From Odiellus spinosus (Eukaryota; Arthropoda; Arachnida; Opiliones; Phalangiidae), in assembly GCA_963920705.1 (NCBI GenBank), contig OY987236.1, positions 8,232,190 through 8,296,189 on the forward strand: a DNA stretch of 64,000 nucleotides. The letters are read 5' to 3'. Every line of letters starts with the position of its first letter. The first letter of the stretch is position 1. A program made the translations under genes and the position numbers. A model generated the notes under the pieces. It saw only the letters and a program-made list of their open reading frames with translations. It had not been told where the DNA came from and searched no databases. Positions 14,351 to 27,700 of the stretch are shown here, in pieces.

Positions 14351-16236
14351 GTCTGAATCAGATTCAAAGATATTTAAAGAAACCAGAATTTCTGAAGCCT
14401 CTAAGACACGGCCAATTTCTTATAACATCTCTTTTGGTATTAAATTGTCATTGCAAACTCAAAATTTCTTTAAACCTAATTTCGAAACTGATTTTTAGCC
14501 GCGAATTACCACGAAATCTTTGGAGAATTTCAATAGTCCGAATCGATTGACAATATTTGGATTATAAAATTTATAATACCCTTTTAAAGAAAGTTTAATT
14601 GGTAGTATCCCGTATTTCCCTAATTAATAATGTAACTATTATTATCAATCATAACCCATCTTGTTTGCGCAACTATTGGAAGAATGACACTCCGCCTTTG
14701 AGCTGCGGTACATTCTTAGGGTAAAAAACATAGAAGAGACCCCGTCCTTTTTCTTGTCGGGAAAACAAGATGATGATTGATTGTCGTGGGAGAAAAATGC
14801 TTCCAGAGACAAAAGTCCGTTGGGAGGTCGTCCGTTCTCGACTAAGAGGGGGTGAGGGGGAGAGTGGCTAAAAGAAAGGGGTTCTACGGCCCCCTACTCT
14901 CTTTGGATGACGACGTATTTTGATACTCAGTAATTAGGGGGAACGTTCCCGCTTAAAATGCCAACTTCTTTTTTCCTGATATAAAGTTTTTGTAATTTGA
15001 AGATATTAAGGGATGCGCTTTAGGCTTTTATGGAAAAAAAATTAAAAGAAGATCAAATTAGCGAGGCGTTTTTGATATATTACGTTCCATTCTTCGCCAT
15101 ATATCTCGCTAACAAAGAAATTAAACGGTATTAAATTGGCAATATTAATGGAAAAAAAATTAAATTTGAAAAATTGCTACGCCTAAATGAAATTTAACGC
15201 GTCATATCTGATAAGAAAAAGACTAGTTAACCTAGTTAGAAATTGACAATGGACACTAGATCAAGATTAATAACAAAACATGGCATTCGTAAGCGTCCTC
15301 TAATGGCAAACAGTGGCAAAACTAACTAACAAAGCACGTGAGCGTCTGTTTTATTGGTTACTACTTTTGCAGTTGGAGATCCAGATTTTGTAATTCATCT
15401 CTATTAAGATAGGGCAACTTGAAAATTATATTTGGCACATTTAATCGAATTTTAATAAGGCTGACTGATCTAATATAATCTAAAAAAATTAACTGTGTAT
15501 GGAAATAATTTTAATTTAATGGCGATTTACTCGACGTAGGATGCTAGGTAATCATGTTTAGAAGTGATATGCCCGTCGAGAACGCTTTGTATTGTATATT
15601 CTCTGTGCATGTAGTCACATTTCATAGGATACAATTGCTTAATAATGATCTCTATAAGAATGAATATTTATATCCTTAAGCTATATTTTATTAATTTCCC
15701 TAAAAAATAATTTAAATTGAGCTTAGAAATTAAATTATAATTCCTAATATTGCGATTGATGTCTGGTCTGGCTCTGATTGAGTTGAAAATCGCTTAAACA
15801 TAATTATAACGATAATAAACCTTTAATCATCAATAATCCTTGTCACAAATTTAATTTTAGCCCGGAAATGTTTATCCACAAGTTAAAATGTAAATATTTA
15901 ATCTTAGCTCTAAATTTGGGTCTTAAAAATCAATATTTATCCATTTGATCAAACCACATAAAATTGTTATCGTAAAATTTCATCAAATTTTAAGTTGAAG
16001 CATAGGAAATATAGGATATAAATATAATATTATTATTATTTGGTATATAATCTAACCTTTTACTGACCTAAACTAAACTTGTATACAAGATAAAACTCCA
16101 AATTTTCGGGCTTTAATTAACAGTGAACGTTATCTTTTAAATAGAGGGAGAAACTAGGCAACTTTAAATAAAAAAAAGGTGATTTCCCGTCACCTAATTT
16201 TGGGATCATTAATGCCTCGATTACTACACTGTTGAG

Positions 16237-16254
16237 AAAGAGAGAGAGAGAGAG
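16237..16254. repeat. GA microsatellite
   Basis: A run of about nine GA units. Confidence 0.8.
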
Positions 16255-17008
16255 AAAAAAAGACCAAATATTTCAAGCAGCGATATTTTAAGATTAGAAT
16301 CGAGCAATTCGAGCCAAGGCGCTACACGATTTAGCTTTTAAATGAAAATACTTTTTTTCAGAATTTAATCAAGTTTCGAATCTGGTTTTTAACATTCATT
16401 GGATTAAACTTAATGGATTATAATAGCTTTTTAAAGGGATGATGGAAATTTATTCACGGTTGACTTAATTCTTATATAATTATAAGGCGTTCATAATTTT
16501 AAATTTTTAATATCATTTTTATGATTGTTCTTGCGCATAATTCGTAAAATCAAACGATTAGAGAACTATCCAATCTTAATTTCGAGCGAGAATGGCACCT
16601 AAAAACAAGTCGATTCCTTATCATTTAAAAAGGCCTAATCGAACAGTAAAAAAATAAATAAAAACAAATATTAAACTAGAAATAAATTTTAAATTTACAG
16701 AGAAAATAGGCTTAGCACCCCATATGTCATCAACCAATGATATTGATCGATGGATCTTATATGGAGAATGCGGGATTGAGATAGGGGTTTGGACAAAATC
16801 CACAAATATCAGCTAATCAGTTGATCATAAAATAATCGGAAAATTATTCGCGATTACATTGGATTTATCATAGACTTCAAGTGGATAATTTCAAATTATG
16901 AATAAAGAAAATAATCAGAAATTTCTTGTCCAAACTCCGATCTCTAATGCAAGATCTTCATGATCAATGTCATTGGTCGCTAGTCCTTATCCGGGGGAGG
17001 ATATCACC

Positions 17009-17160
17009 ATGAATCCAGCTAAGCCTATTTTGATGGTAAGTTTTAAATTTATTTCTAGTTTAATATTTGTTTGTAATTTTTTAACTGTTCGATTAGGCCT
17101 ATTTAAACGATAAGTAATCGATACAAAAATACTCGTTGTTAGATTGCACCCACCCTTTAA
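17009..17160. repeat. Copy of the 14.2-kb MITE family, left end lost
   Basis: Shares AATCCAGCTAAGCCT, TTTAAATTTATTTCTAGTTT and the right end (AGATTGCACCCACCCTTTAA) with 14211-14350. Confidence 0.7.
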
Positions 17161-17842
17161 AATACGATTGAGATTTTAATTTAAAAGTACTAATTATTTA
17201 GAGCATTGCCATGAAGTAGCATTCTCGTTAATTATTTTGATATATTAAAAATATAATCGCCATCTTCAATTTTTTTAATATAAAAATTCCCTGCTTTACT
17301 ACGTAATAGTCTCGTGGCTATTGTAGCGCCTACAGTTGATTTTCGCGCGTTTTGGCACGTGATAAGGTTAATTTCGCGCGGGCATTTTCGTGAAAGTACT
17401 TAATTGCGTTCCAGTACAAATAAAAACTATATCATATATTGCAAAATAAAATCTAGATATTTTTTGGATTATAATATTGAAGTTTCTTTCGAGTAGGTCA
17501 ACTCCACCCATAATTAAAAACTTTTCTGACCATTTACCTTGAAATCTATTTACCTATGGTAACAAATGTTTGAATTTCATCCTCCCTTTAAAACACGATT
17601 TACCGAGTGATTAATTTGGGAACACTTAAAAAAAGGTGGGTTTTAAAGTTTATAGAGCCTCGATAATGTTCACCGTTGATTGATGTAGGGCAGGTTTTCC
17701 AGAACAACTTTTCACTAGAAACTGCTTGATCAGTTATTACATTAAATAACAAAGAATTAAACCGAGATTTACGCGATTTCAAGTAAACGTGAATACCGAA
17801 TTTTCGATTATTCGAAAATAAACAATTGGCTCTATATAATAG

Positions 17843-18016
17843 CAGACGCCGATGAAACCCTCCTTTGAAGTCTATAACTCCCGGGTCTTGTCTACCCCTC
17901 TCTGTATGGGTTAGTGTCAAAAATCGCGATTCGTACGCCTCCTAACGGTAGATATTTTCAGAGCGGGAGTTCGTCCAGCGAATATCTCTAACAACCTTGG
18001 AGTTCGTCAACCAAAC
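17843..18016. mobile_element. Truncated copy of the 19.4-kb MITE
   Basis: Matches the left half of the element at 19367, from CAGACGCCGATGAAACCC through to TTCGTCAACCAAAC. Long blocks are near-identical (GATTCGTACGCCTCCTAACG). The right half and right inverted repeat are absent. Confidence 0.8.
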
Positions 18017-18253
18017 TAGTGTCACTCTAGCATTTCTTAATTGATTTGAAACGGTAAAATCAAACCGATATTCAAATCGGGAGGTATCGTTTTAAGCGTC
18101 TTGTGTTCACGCATTATCTTTATAAATCGATTTATTGTAGCTTCATATATCGGTTGTTGAAACTGAATCGGTATGAAACTGGTTCCCGAAGCAGTTTTGA
18201 GAAATCGAATCAAATCGATACGAGAAAAGACGGTTTCACGCTCATACGACTCT

Positions 18254-18311
18254 ATGGAAACGTTTTAAATCGATTCCTTGGCCTAGTATGAACGAAACTA
18301 CATGGTTTTCA
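18254..18311. repeat. Dispersed repeat shared with 33.74 kb
   Basis: GGAAACGTTTTAAATCGATTCC then GG-C-TAGTATGAACG is found again at 33739-33795 with few changes. Confidence 0.6.
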
Positions 18312-19366
18312 CGAAATATCGTTGACAGTTTCCCCCTGAAAAATACTTCATGGGAAACTAAACAAATTAAGTAATATTTTTTGGAAAAAATATCATTAAA
18401 AAAAATCAGTATTCACGTTCAATTTAAAAGTAATTTTCAATTAACATTCGTTCGGGGATCAGAATTTCGAAACCGAAGTTAATACGCGATTTAAAATTCG
18501 CCTTACGCGATAAAGTAATTATCGGGTCGAGCCAGTCATCTAAAATTAAGACAAAATATATTAATTTACATATTCAAATGCGGTGTTTCGATAGGGAGGG
18601 GCCCATATTTGAGTTGTCGATGACCAAGACGCGGACAAACACCCCGCCCCTTCCGTGTAGCTCCGAAATTTGCACCCTTTACATTATGTTAATTGCGGGA
18701 AAACAAATTGATTAAAATATATTCCAAATCGCGTATTATGGGTCAATGATTCTTTACTAAAAGGGTCAAGCGTTGGAAAATTACCATCTGGAAATTTGTT
18801 CGGAAATTAACTGGGAAATTGATTCCGTACCGGTACCCACATCAGTTTCTTAATTGTAATTGAAATTTAACGCATTTACTATGACCTTTATTATGAAATA
18901 TTAAATTCTGGCAAATTAATTTTCAATTACGAGAATTTATTATTAAAGTTTTGCGAAATATGAGCTAGACAATGACATAATAGAAAACCGAAATAATGGT
19001 TGAATAAATCTTCCATAAATTGTGATAAACATCAAATGGAATAACGTTTGACCTATTATTTAACTGAACAGTTAAAATTTTGACGTAAACCTTAATTGGA
19101 AATAAACTAACATAAACCTTAATTCCACTTGTGCCTGATTGGAACGTGGATAAGGCCTGGAAATTTGTACGGGGGAGTTAATATTGGAAAATTATTGTTG
19201 AGCTATTTTTCACCTTATCAACATTAGACACTAAATGGTTAAATATAATTAATATTGGTTGATATGAAAACACGTTGCATCGTTCTACGACTAATATCCG
19301 GTTAAAGGTTCGCAAAAGATAATTTATCTAATCATAATCACGCAATTTTCCTACACTACATGTGGA

Positions 19367-19705
19367 CAGAAGCCGATGAACCCTCCTTTGAAGTCAATTA
19401 CTCCCGGGTCTTGTCTATCCCTCTCTGTACGGGTTAGTCTCAAAAATCTCGATTCGTACGCCTCCTAACGGTAGATATTTTCGGAGCGGGAGTTAGTCGA
19501 GCGAATATCTCTAGCAACCTTTGAGTTCGTCAACCAAACGTCGTCGTATGTGGAGAGAGAGAATTTCCAATTTCCGTAGACAAGGGGCATGAAGTAGGAC
19601 CATTCCGATCTCCTAAAATTGGGAATTTTACCCATACAGAGAGGAGCTCGCGCTATATGGATCATTAGAGTAGTAGACTTCAAAGGAGGGTTTCATCGGC
19701 TTCTG
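19367..19705. mobile_element. MITE with CAGAA ends and 7-bp duplication
   Basis: A 339-bp element. The left end CAGAAGCCGATGAACCCTCC and the right end (reverse complement of CAGAAGCCGATGAAACCCTCC) form inverted repeats of about 30 bp. The flanks carry an exact ATGTGGA duplication (19360-19366 and 19706-19712). It has no coding capacity. Confidence 0.85.
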
Positions 19706-21770
19706 ATGTGGATTATCTCTTCGTTTATCTTTTAATAATATTTTTTTCCTCGATAAATAAATTTGAAAATTTGCATAGTGACTTTTCCTAAGATTATTCA
19801 CGCACCATGCTATTCAACCTCAATATATATTTAAACAATGAATTTCTGATATATTACCTCTCTTCCGCCTACTATAATTAAGCAAATAAAGTATAATATT
19901 TCAATACGTTCAAACGTACGCTACCTTTTATATTCATATTTATGATTAGATTTCTTAACGAGCGCTGACAAAAGTGGTTATACTTATTTGCAAGACGAAT
20001 TAGCATAATTAGCAAAGTTGAAGCTCAGTGATACATATTGTTAAACCTCATAGAAAATAATATAATGGCTACCAACTCCCCTAAAACAAGAGGAACCCAA
20101 AATACTCCTGGTACTTTGATCGGAATCAAAACGATACTTATGCGCTGAACCCTGAACTAAGAAAGAAAAAGTTCAAATAAATTCCTGAAAGATAGTTTTA
20201 GCATCGTATCATCCAAGCATATACTATATCGAAAAACATCGTCTGCTTATTTATTGGCCACGAGAGTGGTTGGACACTTGCCTAAATCCCGTACACCTTA
20301 TCTAAAAATCCAAAATGTCTAATCGTTCTCCATCAGATACTAACACAATTCCAAAAATCGCTCCCAAAAACATGGTGGCCGCCATTAACAGTATAAAAAG
20401 GACATGGACTACGTCATGTCTAGGAATTATGGTGATCCTCTCGCTTCTTAGGGGTGGAGCGCTTTTCTAACACTAGAGAAAAAGATAGTGTACATCTCTT
20501 TAATATTTTAATTCCATCGAATATATAATTTTTGTAAACCAACTGAGATCAATAGTTATCAATACTACTTTTATTTCCTAACAGGCTTAACACTGTGTAT
20601 TAATCCGCCTTATCCTTGGCGATTTTGTAAACTAATCGTGAATCAAACAATAAATAGAGCAGTAAAATAAATTATAATTTAGGAATTGTTATTCTGACCC
20701 TGTATTTGTGGTGGCGCAAATTACCCCTGAAAATTGCTCTGTTTTTCAGAAGTTTCACTTTCATAGGAGCATGCTTCTATTCTCTAATGTAATAATAACA
20801 CGCGAATATATAAATTTAACAATATAGCATTTGGGGTGAATCTTTGGGTTTTTTCTATTTTATTATACTGGTACATGAATATTTCATCATTATTTTTTAT
20901 TTTTATTTTTCTATTTGAACCTTTACGTTTTAGACGACGAAATAATTTGCACCTTATTATAAATACGGGTTTAATTAACTTTTAATGTAAAACAAATTTT
21001 ATGAGAATAAGAAAGTTGTAAAAGGCATAATGCTTGATAATTTAGATTCAGAAATTGGCCCAGTTCATAATTTTATTTTACGAATTAACAACTTATTTCA
21101 AGCATATCGAAATAAAATGAAACCTTTAATGTTTCAAGGGGTAATGAAAAAATAGAGTTAGGCTTAGTGGACTTACAATCAGTTAATTAAATAAGGGGAA
21201 GTAGGTAAGCCTTCCTCAAAGAGTGGGAGCCGCCCATTTAAAACCAAAACATTACCTCGCGCCACAATTCTAAATCTAGTCAATTAGAGAGAGGCAGCTG
21301 TTTGATTCAGTTCAGTTCGTATTCGTTAATTAGGTCCCTTTTGAATAAGGAAAGCTCGCTAGTTTCACTATAGGGGCATGCCAATTTTCTGAGGCGCGCC
21401 ACCACACGGTCGTAACCTGAACTATAATTTAAGGTGAAGATTCTGTCAAGTTTGATTGAGTTTGATTCTGGCATTCAGTTTTGCGTTTAGCTTCTAAGCA
21501 ACTTAATCAGGTTGAGATAAGTTTGGGCAGTGTAACAATTTATCGAGAAATCTATTTTCTTGTGATATAATCAATATACAATGTTAGTAATAATTATAAA
21601 TTGCGAAACAATTCTAGACTAAAATAGAAATCTTTTAGAGTTTTTCATTTCTTTACCCCCTTTTTATCTACAACCCACCCAAAGGGATGTAGTAGCTCTT
21701 GGACTCGTTGTGTCGGCGTTGAAAGGTCTAGTATAACAAAACATTTCCAGCTAAAACCATCTTGAAACCA

Positions 21771-21771
21771 G

Positions 21772-21798
<27 letters not shown>
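21771..21798. repeat. Poly-A tract
   Basis: About 28 consecutive A. I looked upstream for a SINE-like A/B box pair and saw none. Confidence 0.85.
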
Positions 21799-21802
<4 letters not shown>

Positions 21803-24440
21803 TACAAAATTCCCTTAAAGTAGCAAAATCTACAAAAATTGTCTCTCGTGGTAGCGCGCTTCTTTACGGATTCATCCTTCTTGTTAAATGTCAAACGTCT
21901 CAAACCAACGCGAAGTTCCCTATTCACCCATAAAAACACCAAAAATGTTCTCCTAAAGTTTTCAAGACGAAATTGGGAAACAATTCAAAGTGTCACGCTG
22001 GTATCAGTAAAAAGTAAGGGGGGTGTCTCGCTACTACTCTGAACGTCGCGACTTTTATTATCACCAATATCCTACCGCGAAACCACGCCGCCTAAAGCTT
22101 TACTTTAGTGTCGAACGAAATGAGATCAGAATATAGGTGTTATATAAATGGCCCCTTTTATTAAAGTCTCTGTTCGAACGATTGATGTGAAACTCTAAAA
22201 AGGAAAAAGACTATCTTTACGACCTATCCAGTGAAATTCAGTCTCTAATATCAACACATACATATCCTTGCCTATTCCCGGAGAAAAAACGTAGTAGTAC
22301 CCAAACCCGGTACGAAATGGGGTCTGCGGTCGCTGAGAGAAGAGAGATAGTATTTCCTCGTTCTAACTATGCTAGACCGTGAGCCATCAGACTAGAGATA
22401 TTCGCGGGGATAGATTACCTCATCGAAATGGATTTTTATCAAGTGTCTGTAAGAATATGTTTTACACGGGCAGAGACAGGATGTCCTGGACAGTCCAGTC
22501 TTTTCGGGAAACCACGATTCTGCGTGACCAAAGCCCGAAATAAAATTTATAGGCATAAAGCCACTAAGCCTATAAGGCAAACATCTTTTTATTATAAAAC
22601 TGTACCAGAATGGGTGTGGGACTAAGAAATTCTAATCTTATATCTTTTTATTCTTGCACAAAATTAACCTTGAAAAGCTCAACCCTAGACTTTCAGCTAA
22701 TTTAGCTCTGGCGTATACTGTCTCGAGACTCCTACTATTTTCTATAGTGGCTATAAAAAATTTGCAACTTAATTCTTTAAACCAAAACCACGTAAAAAGA
22801 TTAATATTTGGGCTTTATCTTTAAAATATTCTTTCATTCATTATTTTAAAAATGTAGACCTAAAGTAAAGTGGGGATATCTGATCCAAGGGGGGTGGACC
22901 ATACCCCGTCCAGGAAGGGGTATTGCCCCGTTTGCCAGCCCCATCGGGGGCCCAAGTTACCCAGTCGCAAACGATAAAACCCAAAATAACAGTTACGTGT
23001 TAATTGTTCCCACAAAAAGAAATTGAGGTGTATACCTTTGAACGTGCTGAAATTCAAGACTGTTTCTGACTTTAAAACCTTACATTACAGGTTGTATCAC
23101 TTTGTACTACAGGGACTAAGTCTTAAAGGGGTATTTCGCGCCTTTGATACTGCTGACAACCGATAATGTTTCTTACTATCACACCCTTCTATTCCGGGTA
23201 GAGATTAGAAGGACTGAAGAGACAGTAATGGTCTCTTTTGTATACCGGTAATTAACATAAATTGATTTACAGCTAGGATGGGTGTCGGATGTTCGGGGAG
23301 GCAAACATATATATAGATGTAAGGTGTTATTCAAAGAACTATACATTGACTCCAACATTGGGCGGGTTAACGCCTTTCGCGATAGCAACCGAATTAAGGA
23401 AAAGAATATTTTACGAACCCGCGAGTCTTTAGAAGTTTTAGTAGTGGTTTTATGTTCTTCCAATCAATATCGGAGGAAAGAAACTATAATTAAATAAAGT
23501 ACTTTTCTCAACGAAAAGAGTGATTTCTTTGGATTATAACCCGTGTTTTAAGACCGTTAAAAGGTCAAATTCACAGGACAAAGTGATTTTATGGAAATTA
23601 GAAGGCATAACAGGCGAGGTTTTCTTTGATATTTAAGTGATTTTAAAAATAGATTTGGGTTTAAAAGAATCTGATACGACTTTGCTGGCACTAATCTAAC
23701 ACTTTCCACTAATTGAGATATTAAAATTACCGCATTTGTAAATTTTTACCAAAAATAACATATCTGCAATTTGTTTCTAAGAAAATATTGATTAATACTA
23801 CACTGCATAAATTAAAATTGGCGAAACTAATTTTGACCTAAAATTTTCAAATCATGATCTATAGACTGAGCAGCTTTTGAGCATCAAATTTTATTTACAA
23901 GCATGGTTCAAATATGAGACATGGATCAAGCCTCGGACTCTAAACCATGAGTATCAGTCTCATTAAAATAATTTAAATCATCATGCTTAATAAATTTAAT
24001 GCAGAAAAATTTTAAATTATTTTACATCATCAGTATGGTCTCGTGGCTTTTATAGAGCCAACTGTTGATTCTCGCAAATTCTGGTAGATGATACCTTAGA
24101 CAAATTAACTAAATCCCAGCTAGGTGATGATACGGTTGCTTTCGCGTTGTCTCTTTCGTGAAAGTACTTAATAAAGTCCTACATTTTAGTTTAAACGAGT
24201 TGTAAATAACTTTCCACATTATACGTCATCAAACGTAATAAAATTGATATTTTTGGAATATAAAGCTTGTTACGAAAAAGCCTTCGAAAAATGGTGACGT
24301 CATTTTTATGATAAGAGCTTATTGTAATATAATAATGAATACTAATAGAACCACTTTAAATAAAAATATATAGCCTATCATGACCTCGGGTCAAAGGTCG
24401 CGAACCCCTCGTTAGAACAACAATTTAAAAATTCACTTAC

Positions 24441-24741
24441 AGTGACGTCGTTTTGGTGGAAATGTTGGCCGGAATTGTGGTGAGATTGGCTTGACTACAG
24501 TCGACTTTCAAAGGTTCTGGACATTTGCACATTCGAGGACAGTCGGTGATGGTCGAATCGGTGGTGGTTTCGACGTTTTGGGCCACAGTCGGTTGAACGA
24601 CGGAGTCCATTGGTCTGGTTGGCGAAAGATGGTTCGTTTGCGGAGGTAAAGCGACAGCCGCGAAGCCATTTACCAGTTGAAAGGTCAAAAACAGGCTGAT
24701 CATGTAAAAGTTCAACTTCAGACGACCAGCTGTCGTTAGCC
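24441..24741 (-). CDS. LRR gene exon with signal peptide and LRRNT cap
   Basis: Acceptor TTTTAG, donor CT|GTAAGT. The hydrophobic core is MISLFLTFQLVNGFAAVA. It is followed by a Thr/Pro-rich linker and the cap, whose cysteine spacing (C-x3-C-x-C-x7-C) and LTTIPANI end match LRRNT domains. The first LRR would start in the next exon. Confidence 0.8.
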
Positions 24742-27700
24742 CTAAAATTAAAGTAAGATTAGATAACTATAACATTTAGCCTTTAAACTTAAATTGCTAA
24801 CAAAAGCACCGATTAAAACGTATCCTTTGTAACGGATGTGGTTGACATTATAAAAAAAATATTGATAAATAGATTGAACTACAGGTGCTGGGTCACAAAA
24901 TAACATAAATCAAACCAATATTGTAATGGCAGTTTCTCAAGTATACCCATATTCATTCCTAAGGTAAAAAATAACAGTGTGCCATTACTCTTATATATAG
25001 CCTAAAGCAACGCTCAAAGCTTACAGCACGATTTCGGTATACCCAAAAATAAAACCCATGTTTTTTTCGAAGACCATCCCTTCCTGGTTTCTGAATAGAC
25101 AGAAATCTGTATCATTTGGAAATTTCCATACCTACAAAGTTGATCTATAGCCCTTTATCTCTAAGAGATCCGTGTAGTGGTTAGGTTAAGGCGCGTTGAA
25201 TTATGAAATTGATACAAAATAAGCTAAAGTAGTAAAAAAAATAAAGATGGATTTACTAAAAAGCTATATTTCTTCTCTAGAACTAAGTTTTTGGAAGAGA
25301 GGGAGAAAACGCCTTTGCTTATATACGATTTAAATAACCAGTTTGCATTACTGTCAAAGGTACAATCTAGTTTAAAATAAAGGTCTAGTTAACTAATAGA
25401 TAGCTTTGAACGTGCTGTAAACTTACGTTGTAAGTAACTGCACGTTACTTACGACAGGAAATCTCAACGGGAGTCGTAGACCCTTTTATTTTTTTTTATT
25501 TTTTCCTTTTCATTTTTTACGAAACTCAAGTAAAAATCGTACTAAATAATTCGACCTATATAATAATTTTTTGGTGAAACTGCTGCCTGCCTGGTTATAC
25601 CGCGCGCAGATGGTTAAGCCTTGGCATACATAAAATAACCATAGATATGAAAAATAAGCTAGATCCACTACCCTCACGGCCAACCGGGGGGGAAAACGTC
25701 GGGAACCGAAGGCTGCCATTTGAGGGACATTATGTATTTAGCGCCATCTAGTCAAGAAGGATCAGACACTTTAAAAGGGAAAAACCGCGGGAAATTTGAA
25801 GGGATGAATTCTCGTTTATGAAAGCGCGGGAAACCTAAAGATGCTAATAGGCCATTTGAGTAAAAGCAAAAGCGCGGGAAATTACAAAATGATTAAGCAA
25901 CTTTTTGAGGTTTGAGAGCTTGGGTAAAGGCGAAATAATAGAAGACTAAAAATGGTTAAAAGTTGTGCTTTTTGCAATGTAAACGCAATAAGAGAGTCGG
26001 GAAGGAACAAAAGTGTTCATTTCATAGGTATAAAAAAACATTTTAATATAATCAAAATGTACAATAACCGAGGTGCATTTTTATTATTAAGATTTCTTCT
26101 GGGCAATAGTGAGTTGCAAAGAAAATGGATAGCTGTGGTAGATCGAGACAATTGGAATCCATCTTCATATGATTCAGTGCGTAGTGAACATTTCCAGGAG
26201 GAAGAAATTTATGTTCAAAACGGAAAACACTATCTTAGAGATAATATTGTTCCAACAAAGGTTAATAACTAAAATTAAGTGGTTGATTGTGCAAAAATAA
26301 CGTAAAGGGATGGTGCGGGGAATACTTCTCCGGCTTCGTTGACTATGGCATATCGGATGCTCTTGGGACCTTTTGTGTTTGCTGGTATATGGTTTCCAAT
26401 AACAGCCGAGATAGCCAAACTATTGCGTCACAGGACTTTGGTATTTATGTTAGTAGCTATCAACTGTAGTTGTAAAATACCTCTTGAGTATTTCTTGCTT
26501 GATGGTACACCGGGCGGCTCTTGACGCAGCTTGTGAAAGAATGTTTAGCCAGGATCAACGCCACTGGAGTTAAGTGCGTGCCTTTGGTTAGCGACGGCTT
26601 AAGCAGCAATTTAACTATGGCCAAAACATTGGGAGCAAATTTGGATACAGAATATTTGGACCCCAGTTTCTCAAATCCTGCGAATCCAATGGGACATAGA
26701 ATTTATTTAATCCTTAATGGAGGATTAAAACAGCCATCAAAAAGTGTTTTACAAATCTGCGCTTTGACAGAGTCATACATTCGGCAAAACGTTTCTGTTG
26801 ATATGAAATCAAAAAACATTTCACTATCCATTGAAATTGCTGTTATGCGAAAGTTGGTAAATGCAAATGTATTTAGCGAGCTTCAAGAGCACATGTTCGA
26901 TTTTGAAGTTGGTATCGAACACCATCGTAATAGATTAATGAAAAACATTATTAATTTGTACACAAAGGTTCGCCTTCACAAAATAGCCAAAGATAAGAAC
27001 CTACAATTAAAAAAGCAAGCCATTAGACATAACTATCAAAATTATTTTTGTTTCAAGGGAAATAAAGCCTGTTAAATACCTTTATAATTCCGCTTCCCTG
27101 TAATTTATTTTGTGGATTCTTTTCAACGCCGGTACATAAATCTTCTTTTACTAAAACTAACAAGTAGCATCCTAATAATATTAATTATAACAATAATAAA
27201 AGGAATCAGGAGTCTAAAATAACGTTGCTACCGTTACAACGGAGGCAAGAAATATAAAATTTTCAACAATATCTGTGCTTTCGGCTTTTATAGCAGACGA
27301 AATACGTGTTCGCCATATTTTAGTTTTTATTCGTAGCATCAGATGGCGCGAGCATACACATGAAGGGGGTTGCTCATATGGGGGCGAAAGTGAATTAAAT
27401 AATTCAGTTCTCGCCCGTCAGATGGCGCGGAAAACGGATTGTCCCTCAAATGGCAGCCACCTGGGTCTGACGTACCCCCCCCCCATAGGGCAGTGGGTCT
27501 AGCTTATTTTTCATATGTCTATGAAAATAACTCTCCGATCCTGAATTATTTCCTACTAAAATTACGTGTATATTATATATATACGAAATAATTTATCTTC
27601 AATACCTACATTAAATAGTAAAATGCCATTATGTAACCCTTCTTAATTGGCTGGCCAAGATTAAATATTCATCGTTTTTAAGGGATTGCCAAATACAAAG

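Larger units (their letters stand above)
10868..24440. other. No gene seen apart from mobile elements
   Basis: AT-rich DNA holding the MITE copies at 14.2, 17.0, 17.8 and 19.4 kb. Stretches at 17295-17410 and 24040-24175 share GTCTCGTGGCT, CAGTTGATT and TTCGTGAAAGTACTTAAT, another dispersed repeat. Expected to contain or precede the missing LRR exons; none could be recognised by eye. Confidence 0.55.
25640..27523. mobile_element. P-superfamily DNA transposon, internally deleted
   Basis: A 1,884-bp element in the first intron of the LRR gene. It begins CATAGATATG and ends CATATGTCTATG, and is flanked by an exact 8-bp duplication AAAATAAC (25632-25639 and 27524-27531). The ends are long imperfect inverted repeats. 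Terminal CA and an 8-bp duplication are P-superfamily hallmarks. Inside are a THAP domain and pieces of a P-type transposase, frameshifted and missing the catalytic middle, so the copy is non-autonomous. Confidence 0.9.
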
